Source: Paenibacillus oleatilyticus
GTDB taxonomy: Bacteria; Bacillota; Bacilli; Paenibacillales; NBRC-103111
Length of the DNA: 64,000 nucleotides
Assembly: GCF_018998565.1 (NCBI RefSeq)
Contig: NZ_JAHNZO010000010.1
Location: forward strand, 62,001 to 126,000
Direction of reading: 5' to 3'
Shown here: positions 33,693 to 41,546 of the stretch, one piece after another
Position numbering within the stretch: position 1 is the first letter of the stretch
Layout: each line of letters starts with the position of its first letter
Notes under the pieces: model-generated
The model's database searches: none
What the model was told of the DNA's origin: nothing
Seen by the model: only the letters and a program-made list of their open reading frames with translations
Made by a program: the position numbers and the translations under genes

Positions 33693-34928
33693 CTACCGGT
33701 CCGCAGCCTCGTCGATATTCGCTCCGAGCGATTGGAGCTTTAAGACCGCGATTTCCTCGTCCAGCGAGTAAGGCGCCTTCATGACTTCATTGCCCAGCCG
33801 GTCGTAATGCTCGTTCATATATTGGAGCGACAGAGCTATCAGGGCCAAATGCATATCGGTCACCTCGGCACAGTCATCGTCCCCGGCCGCCTCGCTTGCG
33901 GGCGGTTTGGCGTCATAGATATAAATGTTCCGTCCGTCGATAAGCTCGTACCGCTCCAGATTGTTCCGAACGGTGCAGTGCGATACGGCGATATCCGCAA
34001 GCTCGTTCGTATTGATCTCGCCGCCGCCGGCAAGCCCGGTCTGGCAGAGCAAGACACCGTCTTTCATCAAAAAGCAATGCTTCCCGCTGATCGTATCCAA
34101 AGCTCCGGTGGCGGTGACCAGAAGGTCTCCGATCAAGGCCGCTTCCTGCAAGCGCATGACTTGACAGCCGTCCATAAATGCCTCGACCGCTTTCAAGGGA
34201 TCGATTTCCGCGACGACGACATGGGCGCCGAGGGCTCTGGCCTGCATGGCGATCGCTTTGCCGCGCCTGCCGTAGCCTGCGACCACGACGGTTTTGCCTG
34301 CTGCGGCGAAGTTCGTCGCCTGAAGCATGGCATCCCATACGGACGGTACGGTTCCGCACCGGCGGTCGAACGTATTCATGCCGAGAGCATCGTCCAGAAC
34401 GATCATCGGAAACGGAAGCCGCTGTTCCTTTTCCAGCCTCGTCAGGCGCAGCAGGCCGGCTCTCGTCCGCGCCACGCCGCCGCGAATGTCCGCCAACAAG
34501 TCCGGGTGCTCCGACTGGAGCGTGCCGATCAACTCCCCGCTGTCGTCGACGACCAGATGAGGCCGCCCCGTCTTCATGGTGCAGATAAGCCGTGCCTTGG
34601 TAGACTCCGGCTCCGAATCGGATTCGGCGATCACAGTGATCCCGTCGGCTGCCAAGGCGGCGTCTATCTCGTCATCGTTCGAACGGGGGCCGCTGCCGGC
34701 TATGACCAGCTCCGCACCCCCGGCCTGGAGCGTCTTCCCGAGACAGGCCGCCGCCGCTTCCAGAGGAAGAGCAAGGACGATCTTCAGTCCCTTGAGCGGC
34801 TGCCCGAGCGCGAACCGATCCCGAATTCGGCCCAGAACGGGCATTTGCGAGCTTGCCCGGCTGATCTTCAGCCGTCCTTCCTGCACCAAGGCGCTATCGT
34901 CAATCGAAGAATGGACTATGGCTTGCAT
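33693..34928 (-). CDS. S-adenosylhomocysteinase-like protein without catalytic residues
   Basis: This 411-residue protein has the plan of S-adenosylhomocysteine hydrolase: N-terminal substrate domain (GQPLKGLKIVLAL, VVDDSGELIGTL), hinge, and a central NAD domain with VVVAGYGRRGKAIAMQARALGAHVVVAEIDP. Key residues differ. The region that reads NDSVTKSKFDN in true enzymes is LDDALGMNTFDR here, so the catalytic lysine is Met and the following Asn is Arg; EETTTG is ARTRAG; GHFD is replaced by GLAG; the HMT histidine is Pro. NAD binding seems kept, SAH hydrolysis unlikely. It starts inside the end of a 66-residue membrane protein gene, which itself follows a methyltransferase gene, forming one operon. 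Confidence 0.85.
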   Translation of the reverse strand: MQAIVHSSIDDSALVQEGRLKISRASSQMPVLGRIRDRFALGQPLKGLKIVLALPLEAAAACLGKTLQAGGAELVIAGSGPRSNDDEIDAALAADGITVIAESDSEPESTKARLICTMKTGRPHLVVDDSGELIGTLQSEHPDLLADIRGGVARTRAGLLRLTRLEKEQRLPFPMIVLDDALGMNTFDRRCGTVPSVWDAMLQATNFAAAGKTVVVAGYGRRGKAIAMQARALGAHVVVAEIDPLKAVEAFMDGCQVMRLQEAALIGDLLVTATGALDTISGKHCFLMKDGVLLCQTGLAGGGEINTNELADIAVSHCTVRNNLERYELIDGRNIYIYDAKPPASEAAGDDDCAEVTDMHLALIALSLQYMNEHYDRLGNEVMKAPYSLDEEIAVLKLQSLGANIDEAADR

Positions 34929-35116
34929 CGTTGTTTATCCCTTCCTTTCCGCGGTAGGATTAGAAATACGCAAACGATTAATAGTGCGATCATCCGATAG
35001 GGAGATTCGAGCCAGCCCAGGGCATAGCCATAAATAAGATAACCAAGTTCTTGGAACGGAATCGTTTCGCCCGTCGCCATCCGTGAGATCCAGGAGAGCA
35101 GCGACACGATATCCAT
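34916..35116 (-). CDS. Small membrane protein, 66 residues
   Basis: This frame encodes a 66-residue protein with an amphipathic first half (MDIVSLLSWISRMATG) and one clear membrane helix (YRMIALLIVCVFLIL) ending in a basic tail (PRKGRDKQRCKP). GGAGGAGGG precedes the ATG, and the start follows the methyltransferase stop by two bases; its end overlaps the start of the SAHH-like gene by 13 bases. This tight packing supports a real gene. No family was recognised. It may anchor the two neighbours at the membrane. Confidence 0.65.
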   Translation of the reverse strand: MDIVSLLSWISRMATGETIPFQELGYLIYGYALGWLESPYRMIALLIVCVFLILPRKGRDKQRCKP

Positions 35117-35118
35117 CG

Positions 35119-35685
35119 TCAGCCCTCCTCCTTACGGCATACATACACGAACGCCGGAGGGACATTAAACGGAACGAAATAAATCCCTTCAATGGCAAAT
35201 TGTTTGCTGAACTGCTTGCGCATTTGCTGCGAATATTGAAAAGCGATAAACCGTCCGCCCGGTCTGAGGGAGGCCGTAATTTCGCTGAGGAGCTGATCGC
35301 GCAAGCTTTGCGGGAAATTGAAATATGGAAGTCCGCTGATCACGCAGTCGAGCGAATCGATTCCTTCCGTTCGTAGAACGGATTGCAAGCATCGGGCATC
35401 GTCGTAACAGGCGCAGTCGACAAATCTCTCCTGCAACCGGTCGCGCAGCTCCGTATCTCTTTCGAACAAAAGAACGCGGGTATTGTCCTTCTTGGCCTTC
35501 TGAATATATTCCGTAATCGCACCTGTACCGGCGCCAAGCTCCGCGACAGCGCTCATTTTCTCCCAAGCCACCGATTCGACCATCTTTTTCGCCAAAAACG
35601 CGGAGCTTGGCGTCACGCTGCCGATTTGTTGAGGATCGCGCGAAAATTTATATAAAAACAGCAGTTTTTCCTGAAGCGTGCTCAT
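35119..35685 (-). CDS. PmtA/KsgA-like SAM methyltransferase
   Basis: This 188-residue protein belongs to the small methyltransferases related to phospholipid N-methyltransferase and rRNA adenine dimethylases: IGSVTPSSAFLAKKMVESV precedes motif I AVAELGAGTGAITEYI, then LLFERDTEL, DCVISGLPYFNFP (the motif IV region, NLPY in rRNA dimethylases) and FIAFQYSQQM. The N-terminal SVTPSS block is typical of phospholipid methyltransferases. It heads an operon with a membrane protein and the SAHH-like protein, which fits lipid methylation, though the head group is unknown. The ATG at 35685 follows AGGGAG; one seven codons earlier is less well placed. Confidence 0.8.
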   Translation of the reverse strand: MSTLQEKLLFLYKFSRDPQQIGSVTPSSAFLAKKMVESVAWEKMSAVAELGAGTGAITEYIQKAKKDNTRVLLFERDTELRDRLQERFVDCACYDDARCLQSVLRTEGIDSLDCVISGLPYFNFPQSLRDQLLSEITASLRPGGRFIAFQYSQQMRKQFSKQFAIEGIYFVPFNVPPAFVYVCRKEEG

Positions 35686-35834
35686 GTCAATATCTCCCTT
35701 CTCCATCTGCTTTCTTCATCCTATCGAATAAATCTTCAGAACGAGCGCAGAAATTTCTAAAGGAATTCTGAAGAATTTATAAAGCGGGATTAATCCAAAT
35801 TATTCGGCGTATGGGTTTGCGGCAACATTTTTGG

Positions 35835-35860
35835 TAAAATGGTACATGTTCCACATGTAC
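35835..35860 (+). promoter_or_regulatory. -10 element and palindrome before the hypothetical/phosphoesterase operon
   Basis: TAAAAT (35835-35840) is followed at once by GTACATGT-TCC-ACATGTAC (35842-35860), an inverted repeat with 8-bp arms that would cover the transcription start. Confidence 0.45.
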
Positions 35861-35892
35861 TGAACTTCTGCATATGAAGAAAGGGGATCGAG

Positions 35893-36546
35893 ATGACATC
35901 ACGGACTGTTTTGCCGACGCCGGATGATTTGAAGCGGCGCTTGCTGACGCTTGCAGCCTTGGACGTGATCTTATGCCCGGAAGAGTGGCTCCGGTATCAT
36001 ACGTTTATTCCGAATTGGGCGCCAAACGTCTCGCTTGCGAAAATCGACAACGGCGCCGGAGACCACTTGTTCGTTTTGTTTGCGCCGGAGGGCGTCATTT
36101 TGAAAGGGTTCGACCACGAATCCGAGCTCAGCCCGCACGCCCGGGACGAGTATGCGGTATGGCCGGGAATCTACGACGGGGCGCCGGAAGTTTTGCTGGC
36201 TTTCCTTGAGGATGAAGCGTTGGAGAAAGAAGACGTAACCTTCTGTATATGGCGCGAAACCGGCGACTCGCAGTGGAGAACGGGGAAAGTGCGGATGCCG
36301 AAAGGCGCAGACGACGGCTCGGAGTTTTTGCTCGGAACGATCTGCGAAACGCCGGAGGACTATGCGGACTGGGCGGAAGGCTACTTCGACATGCCGATTC
36401 CGGTCGAGCCCGTCAAAGCGTTGTATGCAGCCCCGGCGATCAGCGTAGAGGCGATCCGTTCCCTGAATCCGGAACGAAACGTCGAGGAAGCTCTTCCGGC
36501 GCTTGAAGCTTTAGGGATTACGGTGACGGACCGGGATAGGCCATGA
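35893..36546 (+). CDS. Hypothetical cytoplasmic protein, 217 residues
   Basis: I do not recognise this family. The protein is acidic, soluble, rich in aromatic residues (PEEWLRYHTFIPNWAPN, YAVWPGIYDG, TFCIWRETGDSQW), with no signal peptide, membrane helix or metal motif. AAAGGGG precedes the ATG by six bases, and its stop overlaps the start of a metallophosphoesterase gene (ATGA), so the two products are made together and may act in one process. The first third looks like an alpha/beta domain ending at LLAFLEDEALE; the C-terminus is helical. Confidence 0.8.
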   Translation: MTSRTVLPTPDDLKRRLLTLAALDVILCPEEWLRYHTFIPNWAPNVSLAKIDNGAGDHLFVLFAPEGVILKGFDHESELSPHARDEYAVWPGIYDGAPEVLLAFLEDEALEKEDVTFCIWRETGDSQWRTGKVRMPKGADDGSEFLLGTICETPEDYADWAEGYFDMPIPVEPVKALYAAPAISVEAIRSLNPERNVEEALPALEALGITVTDRDRP

Positions 36547-37340
36547 TGAGGATCGAATCGCTTGGCGCGGAGCCTGTAGAATGGTTCGCTTATCGGACCG
36601 CGACCGGCTCGGGCGGTATTGAGGAAGCGCAACTGCCTGTGTACGTGGGACAGATGAGCGGTTTGCCGCCTTCGATCGACGCGCTGATCGTGACCTCCGA
36701 TTTGCAGGGAATGATGCAGACGACGGACGGGAACGACGTCATGCTCGGTGAAGGACTCCCTGACTATTTGTCGCTGCTGATCGGCATCGAGCTGCCCGAT
36801 CTTGATCCCGATCGGATCGGCGCTCTGCTATGCGGCGATCTGTACGGCGACCTCCGGCGAGGGGGCAGCGGCGATCCGTCCGGCGTATGGTTTAGATTCG
36901 GCGAAACGTTTCGCTGGGTCGTCGGGGTGGCCGGCAATCACGACCTGATGGACGATGCCAAGAAGCGGCAGATCTCCGACCGAAGCAACATCTGTCTGAT
37001 CGACCGGCCGGGAGTCGTCGAATTCGGCGACGCGGCATGGGGCGGTCTCGGAGGCGTGATCGGCAGACCGGACAAGCCGAACCGGATGACGGAAGCGGAC
37101 TATCTGCAAGCGTTACGCAAGCTGCTCCGCAAGCAGCCTCATGCGCTGCTGCTTCACCAGAGCCCGGATGTGCCGGAGCGGGGATGCGCAGGAAGCCCCG
37201 AGATTCGCGCTGTACTGGAGAGCGTGCCGGAAGCGCTCGTATTCTGCGGCCATTCGCATTGGGATGATCCGCTGGCTTGCCTGCCGGGCGGAACGCAAGT
37301 CTTGAACGTCGATGCCAAGGTGTGCATCTTTACAAGATAG
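36543..37340 (+). CDS. Calcineurin-like metallophosphoesterase
   Basis: This 265-residue protein shows the metallophosphoesterase blocks in order: SDLQG (family D-x-H, here the His is Gln), LLCGDLYGD, VAGNHDLMDD (GNHD), and FCGHSHWDDP (GHxH, here GHSHW). One metal ligand is thus changed, as also seen in some phosphoesterase subfamilies. It probably cleaves a phosphodiester or phosphomonoester in the cytoplasm; the substrate is unknown. Translation is coupled to the preceding hypothetical gene. A hairpin terminator follows 28 bases later. Confidence 0.83.
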   Translation: MMRIESLGAEPVEWFAYRTATGSGGIEEAQLPVYVGQMSGLPPSIDALIVTSDLQGMMQTTDGNDVMLGEGLPDYLSLLIGIELPDLDPDRIGALLCGDLYGDLRRGGSGDPSGVWFRFGETFRWVVGVAGNHDLMDDAKKRQISDRSNICLIDRPGVVEFGDAAWGGLGGVIGRPDKPNRMTEADYLQALRKLLRKQPHALLLHQSPDVPERGCAGSPEIRAVLESVPEALVFCGHSHWDDPLACLPGGTQVLNVDAKVCIFTR

Positions 37341-37367
37341 GGCGGGGGCAGGGAGAAGCAACAAGAA

Positions 37368-37391
37368 ACACCGGCTATATGGGGCCGGTGT
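37368..37391. terminator. Hairpin between converging genes
   Basis: ACACCGGC and GCCGGTGT enclose an eight-base loop; TCTCTGTTCT follows on the plus strand and TTTCTTGTTGC on the minus strand, so it may end both transcripts. Confidence 0.6.
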
Positions 37392-37411
37392 CTCTGTTCT
37401 CTAACCTGCGG

Positions 37412-38692
37412 CTAAGGCTGATCCTTTCGCCGCTCCGGATCGAACGCCCGATAGCTGCGGGGCAAATCCTGCTCCGTCGTCAGTTTGGTCAGCTCTACGG
37501 TTTGAATGTTCCCGCTTAGGTCCATCGCTTTAATCTCGACGCTATGATAAGTCAGCTTCCGCTCTTGCAGCGTACGCAGAATAGCTGCGCTTTTGGCCAA
37601 AAACGATTCCTTCGTCAGCTTCTCGTATCTTGCATCGGACGCGCCGAATAGGATCACGTAGCGCAGCTTCCCGCTCTCGCTGGCCCGCAGCTTCTCCGCT
37701 TTGACCAGTTTGTCGGGGGCCAAATAATAGAAGTTGGCGTCCAATTCGTCCTGCGTAATCTCCAGCTTGGCTTGTGGAGAAGCTTGCACGTTGAGCGAAG
37801 GCATCGGATCGACCGCAGCGGCAATCGCAGTTTTCAAATCGTCGCTGCGTTCTTCGCTAAATTGGTTGTCCAGCTTGAATTTATACTCGTCGTTCACGCT
37901 GCCGTCCCGGTAGAAGCCGATGCTCGCCGTCTGCCGCACGCCGTTCATCACAAACTCGAACTTTCCGTAATGCCGCCTGTCTTTGAAGTTGAAGAACACT
38001 TTCTTGAAGTCGAGCGTCCCTTGTTCATACGTCCGGTTGACGTAGTCGTTCGTTTGAAGCAGCGCCTTCGTATATCCGACCGGATTGCCCCAGAAGGAGA
38101 AATGACCGGCGCAGCCGAAGTAAAGGATCGCCGCTCCAAGTGCCATTAATCCCGCTTTGGCTACGAGTTTCGCCTGCTTGAGCCCATGCTTTACCAACAG
38201 CGCAGCCCCGACGCCAGCCGCCGCATTGACAAGAGCGATAACGGTAAAGAACGGAATGTAGCTCGAATTGTTCTCGCTTAACAGCCCGCCGAGCAAGCCG
38301 AACGGAATTGTTGAAGCAACAATCGGCAGCGAACGGGAGTAGTACAAGCGGCACACGAATGGAGTGAGGATCAGGAACGGAATCGTCGACAGAAAGTGAA
38401 CCTCCGCACCGCTGATGATGCAGGTCATCAGCATCGCCACCAGTACGCTGACCAGCTTGATCCTGCGCTGATATTTGCCGAGCTGCGCGATCAGTTCCTC
38501 AATCTGCCGCTTCTTGTCCGGCTCGGGCCGACTCTGCTCGTGGCTCTCGTAATCCTGCTTCATCGTCTCATAATAGCGGCGGCACTCCTCACATTCCGCG
38601 ATATGCCGCTCCAAAAGTGCGGCGCTTTCTTCGCTTGCAAGCCCCTCTACATGAAGCGGCATTAAATCTTTCACGATACTACATGTGTTCAT
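37412..38692 (-). CDS. Membrane anti-sigma factor with zinc-finger domain
   Basis: This 426-residue protein starts with an anti-sigma zinc finger (zf-HC2): CSIVKDLMPLHVEGLAS then His30, Cys34 and Cys37 in HIAECEEC. A helix-rich linker leads to five or six membrane helices (residues about 78-215), followed by a domain of roughly 200 residues that carries a beta-rich region and would lie outside or be membrane-attached. It should bind and hold the sigma factor encoded just upstream, whose gene overlaps it by 14 bases, and release it on an envelope signal. The many membrane segments are more than in most simple anti-sigma factors. Confidence 0.85.
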   Translation of the reverse strand: MNTCSIVKDLMPLHVEGLASEESAALLERHIAECEECRRYYETMKQDYESHEQSRPEPDKKRQIEELIAQLGKYQRRIKLVSVLVAMLMTCIISGAEVHFLSTIPFLILTPFVCRLYYSRSLPIVASTIPFGLLGGLLSENNSSYIPFFTVIALVNAAAGVGAALLVKHGLKQAKLVAKAGLMALGAAILYFGCAGHFSFWGNPVGYTKALLQTNDYVNRTYEQGTLDFKKVFFNFKDRRHYGKFEFVMNGVRQTASIGFYRDGSVNDEYKFKLDNQFSEERSDDLKTAIAAAVDPMPSLNVQASPQAKLEITQDELDANFYYLAPDKLVKAEKLRASESGKLRYVILFGASDARYEKLTKESFLAKSAAILRTLQERKLTYHSVEIKAMDLSGNIQTVELTKLTTEQDLPRSYRAFDPERRKDQP

Positions 38693-39167
38693 CCTCGCCG
38701 TACTCCTTTCTCAGCTTTTCCTTCATGCGGTAAAAATTAACACGGCAGTACGTTTCGGTCCGGTCGGTCAATTGCGCAATTTCCTTAAAAGATAGCCCAT
38801 GGAGCAGCCGCAGCCGCATAATATCCCGATGGGGCGGATCAAGCCGGTTTAATCGTTCCACGATTTGCTCAGCCAGCACCTTGTCGCTAAAATCCGTATG
38901 GGCAGCGAGCTCTGCTTCGGGAGAATCGTCCAGCGGAAGCTGAAGTTTGTTTTTTCGCAGGCTCCGGTACAGCTGATGCTTGGCGATACCGAACAGCCAC
39001 GTTTTGATCGAAGAGTCGCCCCTGAAGCTGTCCATATGCCGGAGCGCTTCGAGGAACGTATTCTGTATAATGTCATCGATATGGTCGGGATTCGGGTACC
39101 GGGTAACCAGGAAGCGATACAAATCGTCGTAATAAAGCAGATAGATCTTCGTTATCGGATCATACAT
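38679..39167 (-). CDS. ECF-type RNA polymerase sigma factor
   Basis: This 162-residue protein is an extracytoplasmic-function sigma-70 factor. Region 2 shows YYDDLYRFLVTRYPNPDHIDDIIQNTF and MDSFRGDSSIKTWLFGIAKHQLY; region 4 shows RLLHGLSFKEIAQLTDRTETYCRVNFYRMKEKLRK. It directs RNA polymerase to envelope-stress promoters when freed from the anti-sigma factor encoded downstream. AAGGTG precedes the ATG at 39167; a start 16 codons earlier is less likely. A self-recognised promoter is probable but was not identified. Confidence 0.9.
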   Translation of the reverse strand: MYDPITKIYLLYYDDLYRFLVTRYPNPDHIDDIIQNTFLEALRHMDSFRGDSSIKTWLFGIAKHQLYRSLRKNKLQLPLDDSPEAELAAHTDFSDKVLAEQIVERLNRLDPPHRDIMRLRLLHGLSFKEIAQLTDRTETYCRVNFYRMKEKLRKEYGEDEHM

Positions 39168-39373
39168 TAACGCACCTTCTTGTCGGCTCGGTTTCGTAAA
39201 AGCTTCTTCTCTCACATATTAGTGCCCGCATGCCCCGTTTTCGTTACAGCCGTTATATCCAAAATTGTAAAAGAGCCCGCACGTTTTGTCAGCCAAATCT
39301 GGCGCTTTTAACATCGAAGTGGATCGAAAGCCACGAGGTATGCTACCATGTTCGGTAGAATGGAGTGGACAAG

Positions 39374-40069
39374 ATGGACAAAGTGAAAATTTTAATAATC
39401 GAAGACGAAGAAGCGATCGCGGACTTGCTGGCCTACGGCTTGAATAAAGATGGCTTTCTTACGTCTATCGCCCATACCGGAGCGGACGGGCTCAAGGCCG
39501 TCGAGCACTTCCAGCCGGATTTGCTGCTGCTCGACTGGATGCTCCCGGACGTCAGCGGGCTCGATATATGCAAAAAGGTAACGGAAACCCGGAACATGCC
39601 GATCATCATGCTGACGGCCAAATCGGACATTACGGACAAAATTGTCGGCCTGGAGTTTGGCGCTGACGACTATATTACCAAGCCGTTCGACCTCCGGGAA
39701 GTGATCGCGCGCATCCGGACGATACTTCGGCGAATGACCCAGGCCCATAAGCCTGCGGAGGAATCGGCCGACGAGCCGGTCCGCTTCAAAAATATTGATA
39801 TCACCGAAAGCGAGCGGCTGGTCCGGAAAAATAACGAGATCGTCGAGCTGACGCCCAAGGAGTTCGATCTGCTGATGACGCTGTACCGGCACCGGGGCAA
39901 AATCTTTACCCGGACGGAGCTGCTGGACTTCGTATGGGGCTACGAATATGTCGGGGATACGCGGACGGTCGATATTCATATCCAACGGCTGCGCAAAAAG
40001 CTGGAGGCGGGCGACGTGATCGTGACCGTGTTCGGGGTGGGGTATAAATTTGACAAACAGGTGGACTAA
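39374..40069 (+). CDS. OmpR/PhoB family response regulator
   Basis: This 231-residue regulator has a receiver with acidic pair (IIEDEEA), phosphoacceptor Asp54 in LLLDWMLPD, and KPF lysine, plus a winged helix with TPKEFDLLMTLYRHRG and the recognition part YVGDTRTVDIHIQRLRKKL. The kinase encoded five bases downstream should phosphorylate it. OmpR-type dimers bind direct repeats with five-base gaps; such boxes (GTTACA-N5-TTTACA) lie in front of the deacetylase and lipoprotein-permease operons downstream, which are its likely targets. GGAG precedes the ATG at eight bases. Confidence 0.93.
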   Translation: MDKVKILIIEDEEAIADLLAYGLNKDGFLTSIAHTGADGLKAVEHFQPDLLLLDWMLPDVSGLDICKKVTETRNMPIIMLTAKSDITDKIVGLEFGADDYITKPFDLREVIARIRTILRRMTQAHKPAEESADEPVRFKNIDITESERLVRKNNEIVELTPKEFDLLMTLYRHRGKIFTRTELLDFVWGYEYVGDTRTVDIHIQRLRKKLEAGDVIVTVFGVGYKFDKQVD

Positions 40070-40073
40070 AGGT

Positions 40074-41546
40074 ATGATCCCGGCTCCGACCATCAAAGTA
40101 AAATTTTTGTTGGGACTCTTTGTTATTTTTGCCGCCTCGTTTTTGCTGCTCAATCACTTTATCGTGCAGATTATCGAGACCAGCAACGAGAAGATCATTA
40201 CGCAAGATTTGATCGGCCTCAAGAAGAACAGCAGCGTCTATGTGAAGCAGGCTTTTATGATCAATCATTTCGGCAACGACGAGATCTATTTCCGCCAAAT
40301 GGCGAAAGACGTCGTGGAAGAGCTTCGGCAGGTTACTTCCAGCGAGATTAGCGCTTACGGCGTGAATGGCGAGCTGATCTATGCATCGGGTAACTGGAAG
40401 AATTCCAATAAGGCGGGCGACGATCTGGACCATGCCTTAAACGGCAAAACTTCTTACACGATCAACTACACGGACAGCACGGCCGAAGCTTACTACTCGT
40501 ACCCGGTCGTCATCGATGGGAAAAAGGTTGGGATTTTGCGCTTCGCCAAAGACTTCTCCTTGCTGTATGAGCAGAGCAGGCATATTTTGGATGTTATTTC
40601 GTACGTTACGATCGCCATCTTCGCTGCTGCGTTTATCTTTTCGTATATTTTATCGCGCAACATCACGATCCCGATCGTCAAGCTGACCAAGACTTCGACG
40701 GAAGTGACGAACGGCAATCTGGATATCCGCCTCTTGTTCCGAAGGAAAGACGAGATCGGCCAGCTGGCGGATAACTTCGGGACGATGATCGAGAAGATCA
40801 AGGCCCAGATCGGGCGCATCCAGAAGGACCGGGACCGCTTGGAAGAATTGAACCGCCATCGCAAGCAGTTTTTCGACAATGTGACGCACGAGTTAAAAAC
40901 GCCGCTGACGTCCATCCTGGGCTACGCCCAAATGATCAAGGAAAACGGGCAAACCGACGAAGCCTTCTTCGAAAAAGGAATGAACCATATCGTCGACGAG
41001 AGCAAGAGGCTCCACGATATGGTCGTTAAATTGTTAGAGCTTTCCCGGGAAACGTCCGACCTGGAAGCGTTCGAGCCCGTCTTGGCCGGACGGCTGCTTC
41101 AAGACGTCTGCGAGGGCATGAAATTCAAAGCCGAGCGATACCGGAAAACGATTCGCTGCGAGGTGGAGGACGGGCTGTGGGTTGATGGAAGCGAGCCTAA
41201 ATTAAGGCAACTGTTCATCAATATTATCGATAATGCGATTAAGTACGGCTTTGCGCATACAGCGATTTCGGTCAAGGCGAAGCTTGTCACAGACCGCGTG
41301 CACATGACGGTTGCGAATCAAGGGGAAGACATCCGCCCGGAAGATTTGGCGAAAATTTTCGAGCCGTTCTACCGGGCCGATATGCGGAAGTCCAAAGAGA
41401 TGGGCAGCTGTGGCTTAGGGCTCAGCATCTGCAAAGCGATTGTCGACGACCATCAGGGGAGCATCGAGATCCGGAGCGCCCATCAGGAAACGAGCGTGGC
41501 GATTGAACTCCCTTACACGAAGCCGAAGAGAGGAAATACAGAATGA
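40074..41546 (+). CDS. Membrane sensor histidine kinase
   Basis: This 490-residue kinase has membrane helices at about residues 8-30 and 180-200, with a sensor domain of about 150 residues between them that resembles single Cache-type extracellular domains (YFRQMAKDVVEELRQ, AYGVNGELIYASG, AEAYYSYPVVIDGKKVGILRF). A HAMP linker follows, then the phosphorylated His272 in NVTHELKTPLTSILGYAQ and the ATPase boxes NIIDNAIKYG and GLGLSICKAI. It pairs with the regulator encoded before it. AGGTGG precedes the start. Its stop overlaps the start of a lipoprotein gene, so the lipoprotein may tune sensing. Confidence 0.92.
   Translation: MIPAPTIKVKFLLGLFVIFAASFLLLNHFIVQIIETSNEKIITQDLIGLKKNSSVYVKQAFMINHFGNDEIYFRQMAKDVVEELRQVTSSEISAYGVNGELIYASGNWKNSNKAGDDLDHALNGKTSYTINYTDSTAEAYYSYPVVIDGKKVGILRFAKDFSLLYEQSRHILDVISYVTIAIFAAAFIFSYILSRNITIPIVKLTKTSTEVTNGNLDIRLLFRRKDEIGQLADNFGTMIEKIKAQIGRIQKDRDRLEELNRHRKQFFDNVTHELKTPLTSILGYAQMIKENGQTDEAFFEKGMNHIVDESKRLHDMVVKLLELSRETSDLEAFEPVLAGRLLQDVCEGMKFKAERYRKTIRCEVEDGLWVDGSEPKLRQLFINIIDNAIKYGFAHTAISVKAKLVTDRVHMTVANQGEDIRPEDLAKIFEPFYRADMRKSKEMGSCGLGLSICKAIVDDHQGSIEIRSAHQETSVAIELPYTKPKRGNTE

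Noticed and set aside
33807-35000. A 397-codon plus-strand frame opposite the SAHH-like gene
   Set aside because: The minus strand shows clear family blocks and operon packing; the plus-strand product has the Arg/Gly/Ala bias of antisense translation.
36901-36914. GCGAAACGTTTCGC palindrome as another LacI operator
   Set aside because: It lies in the middle of the phosphoesterase gene, far from sugar genes, lacks the GCAAACGTTTGC core, and encodes ordinary residues.
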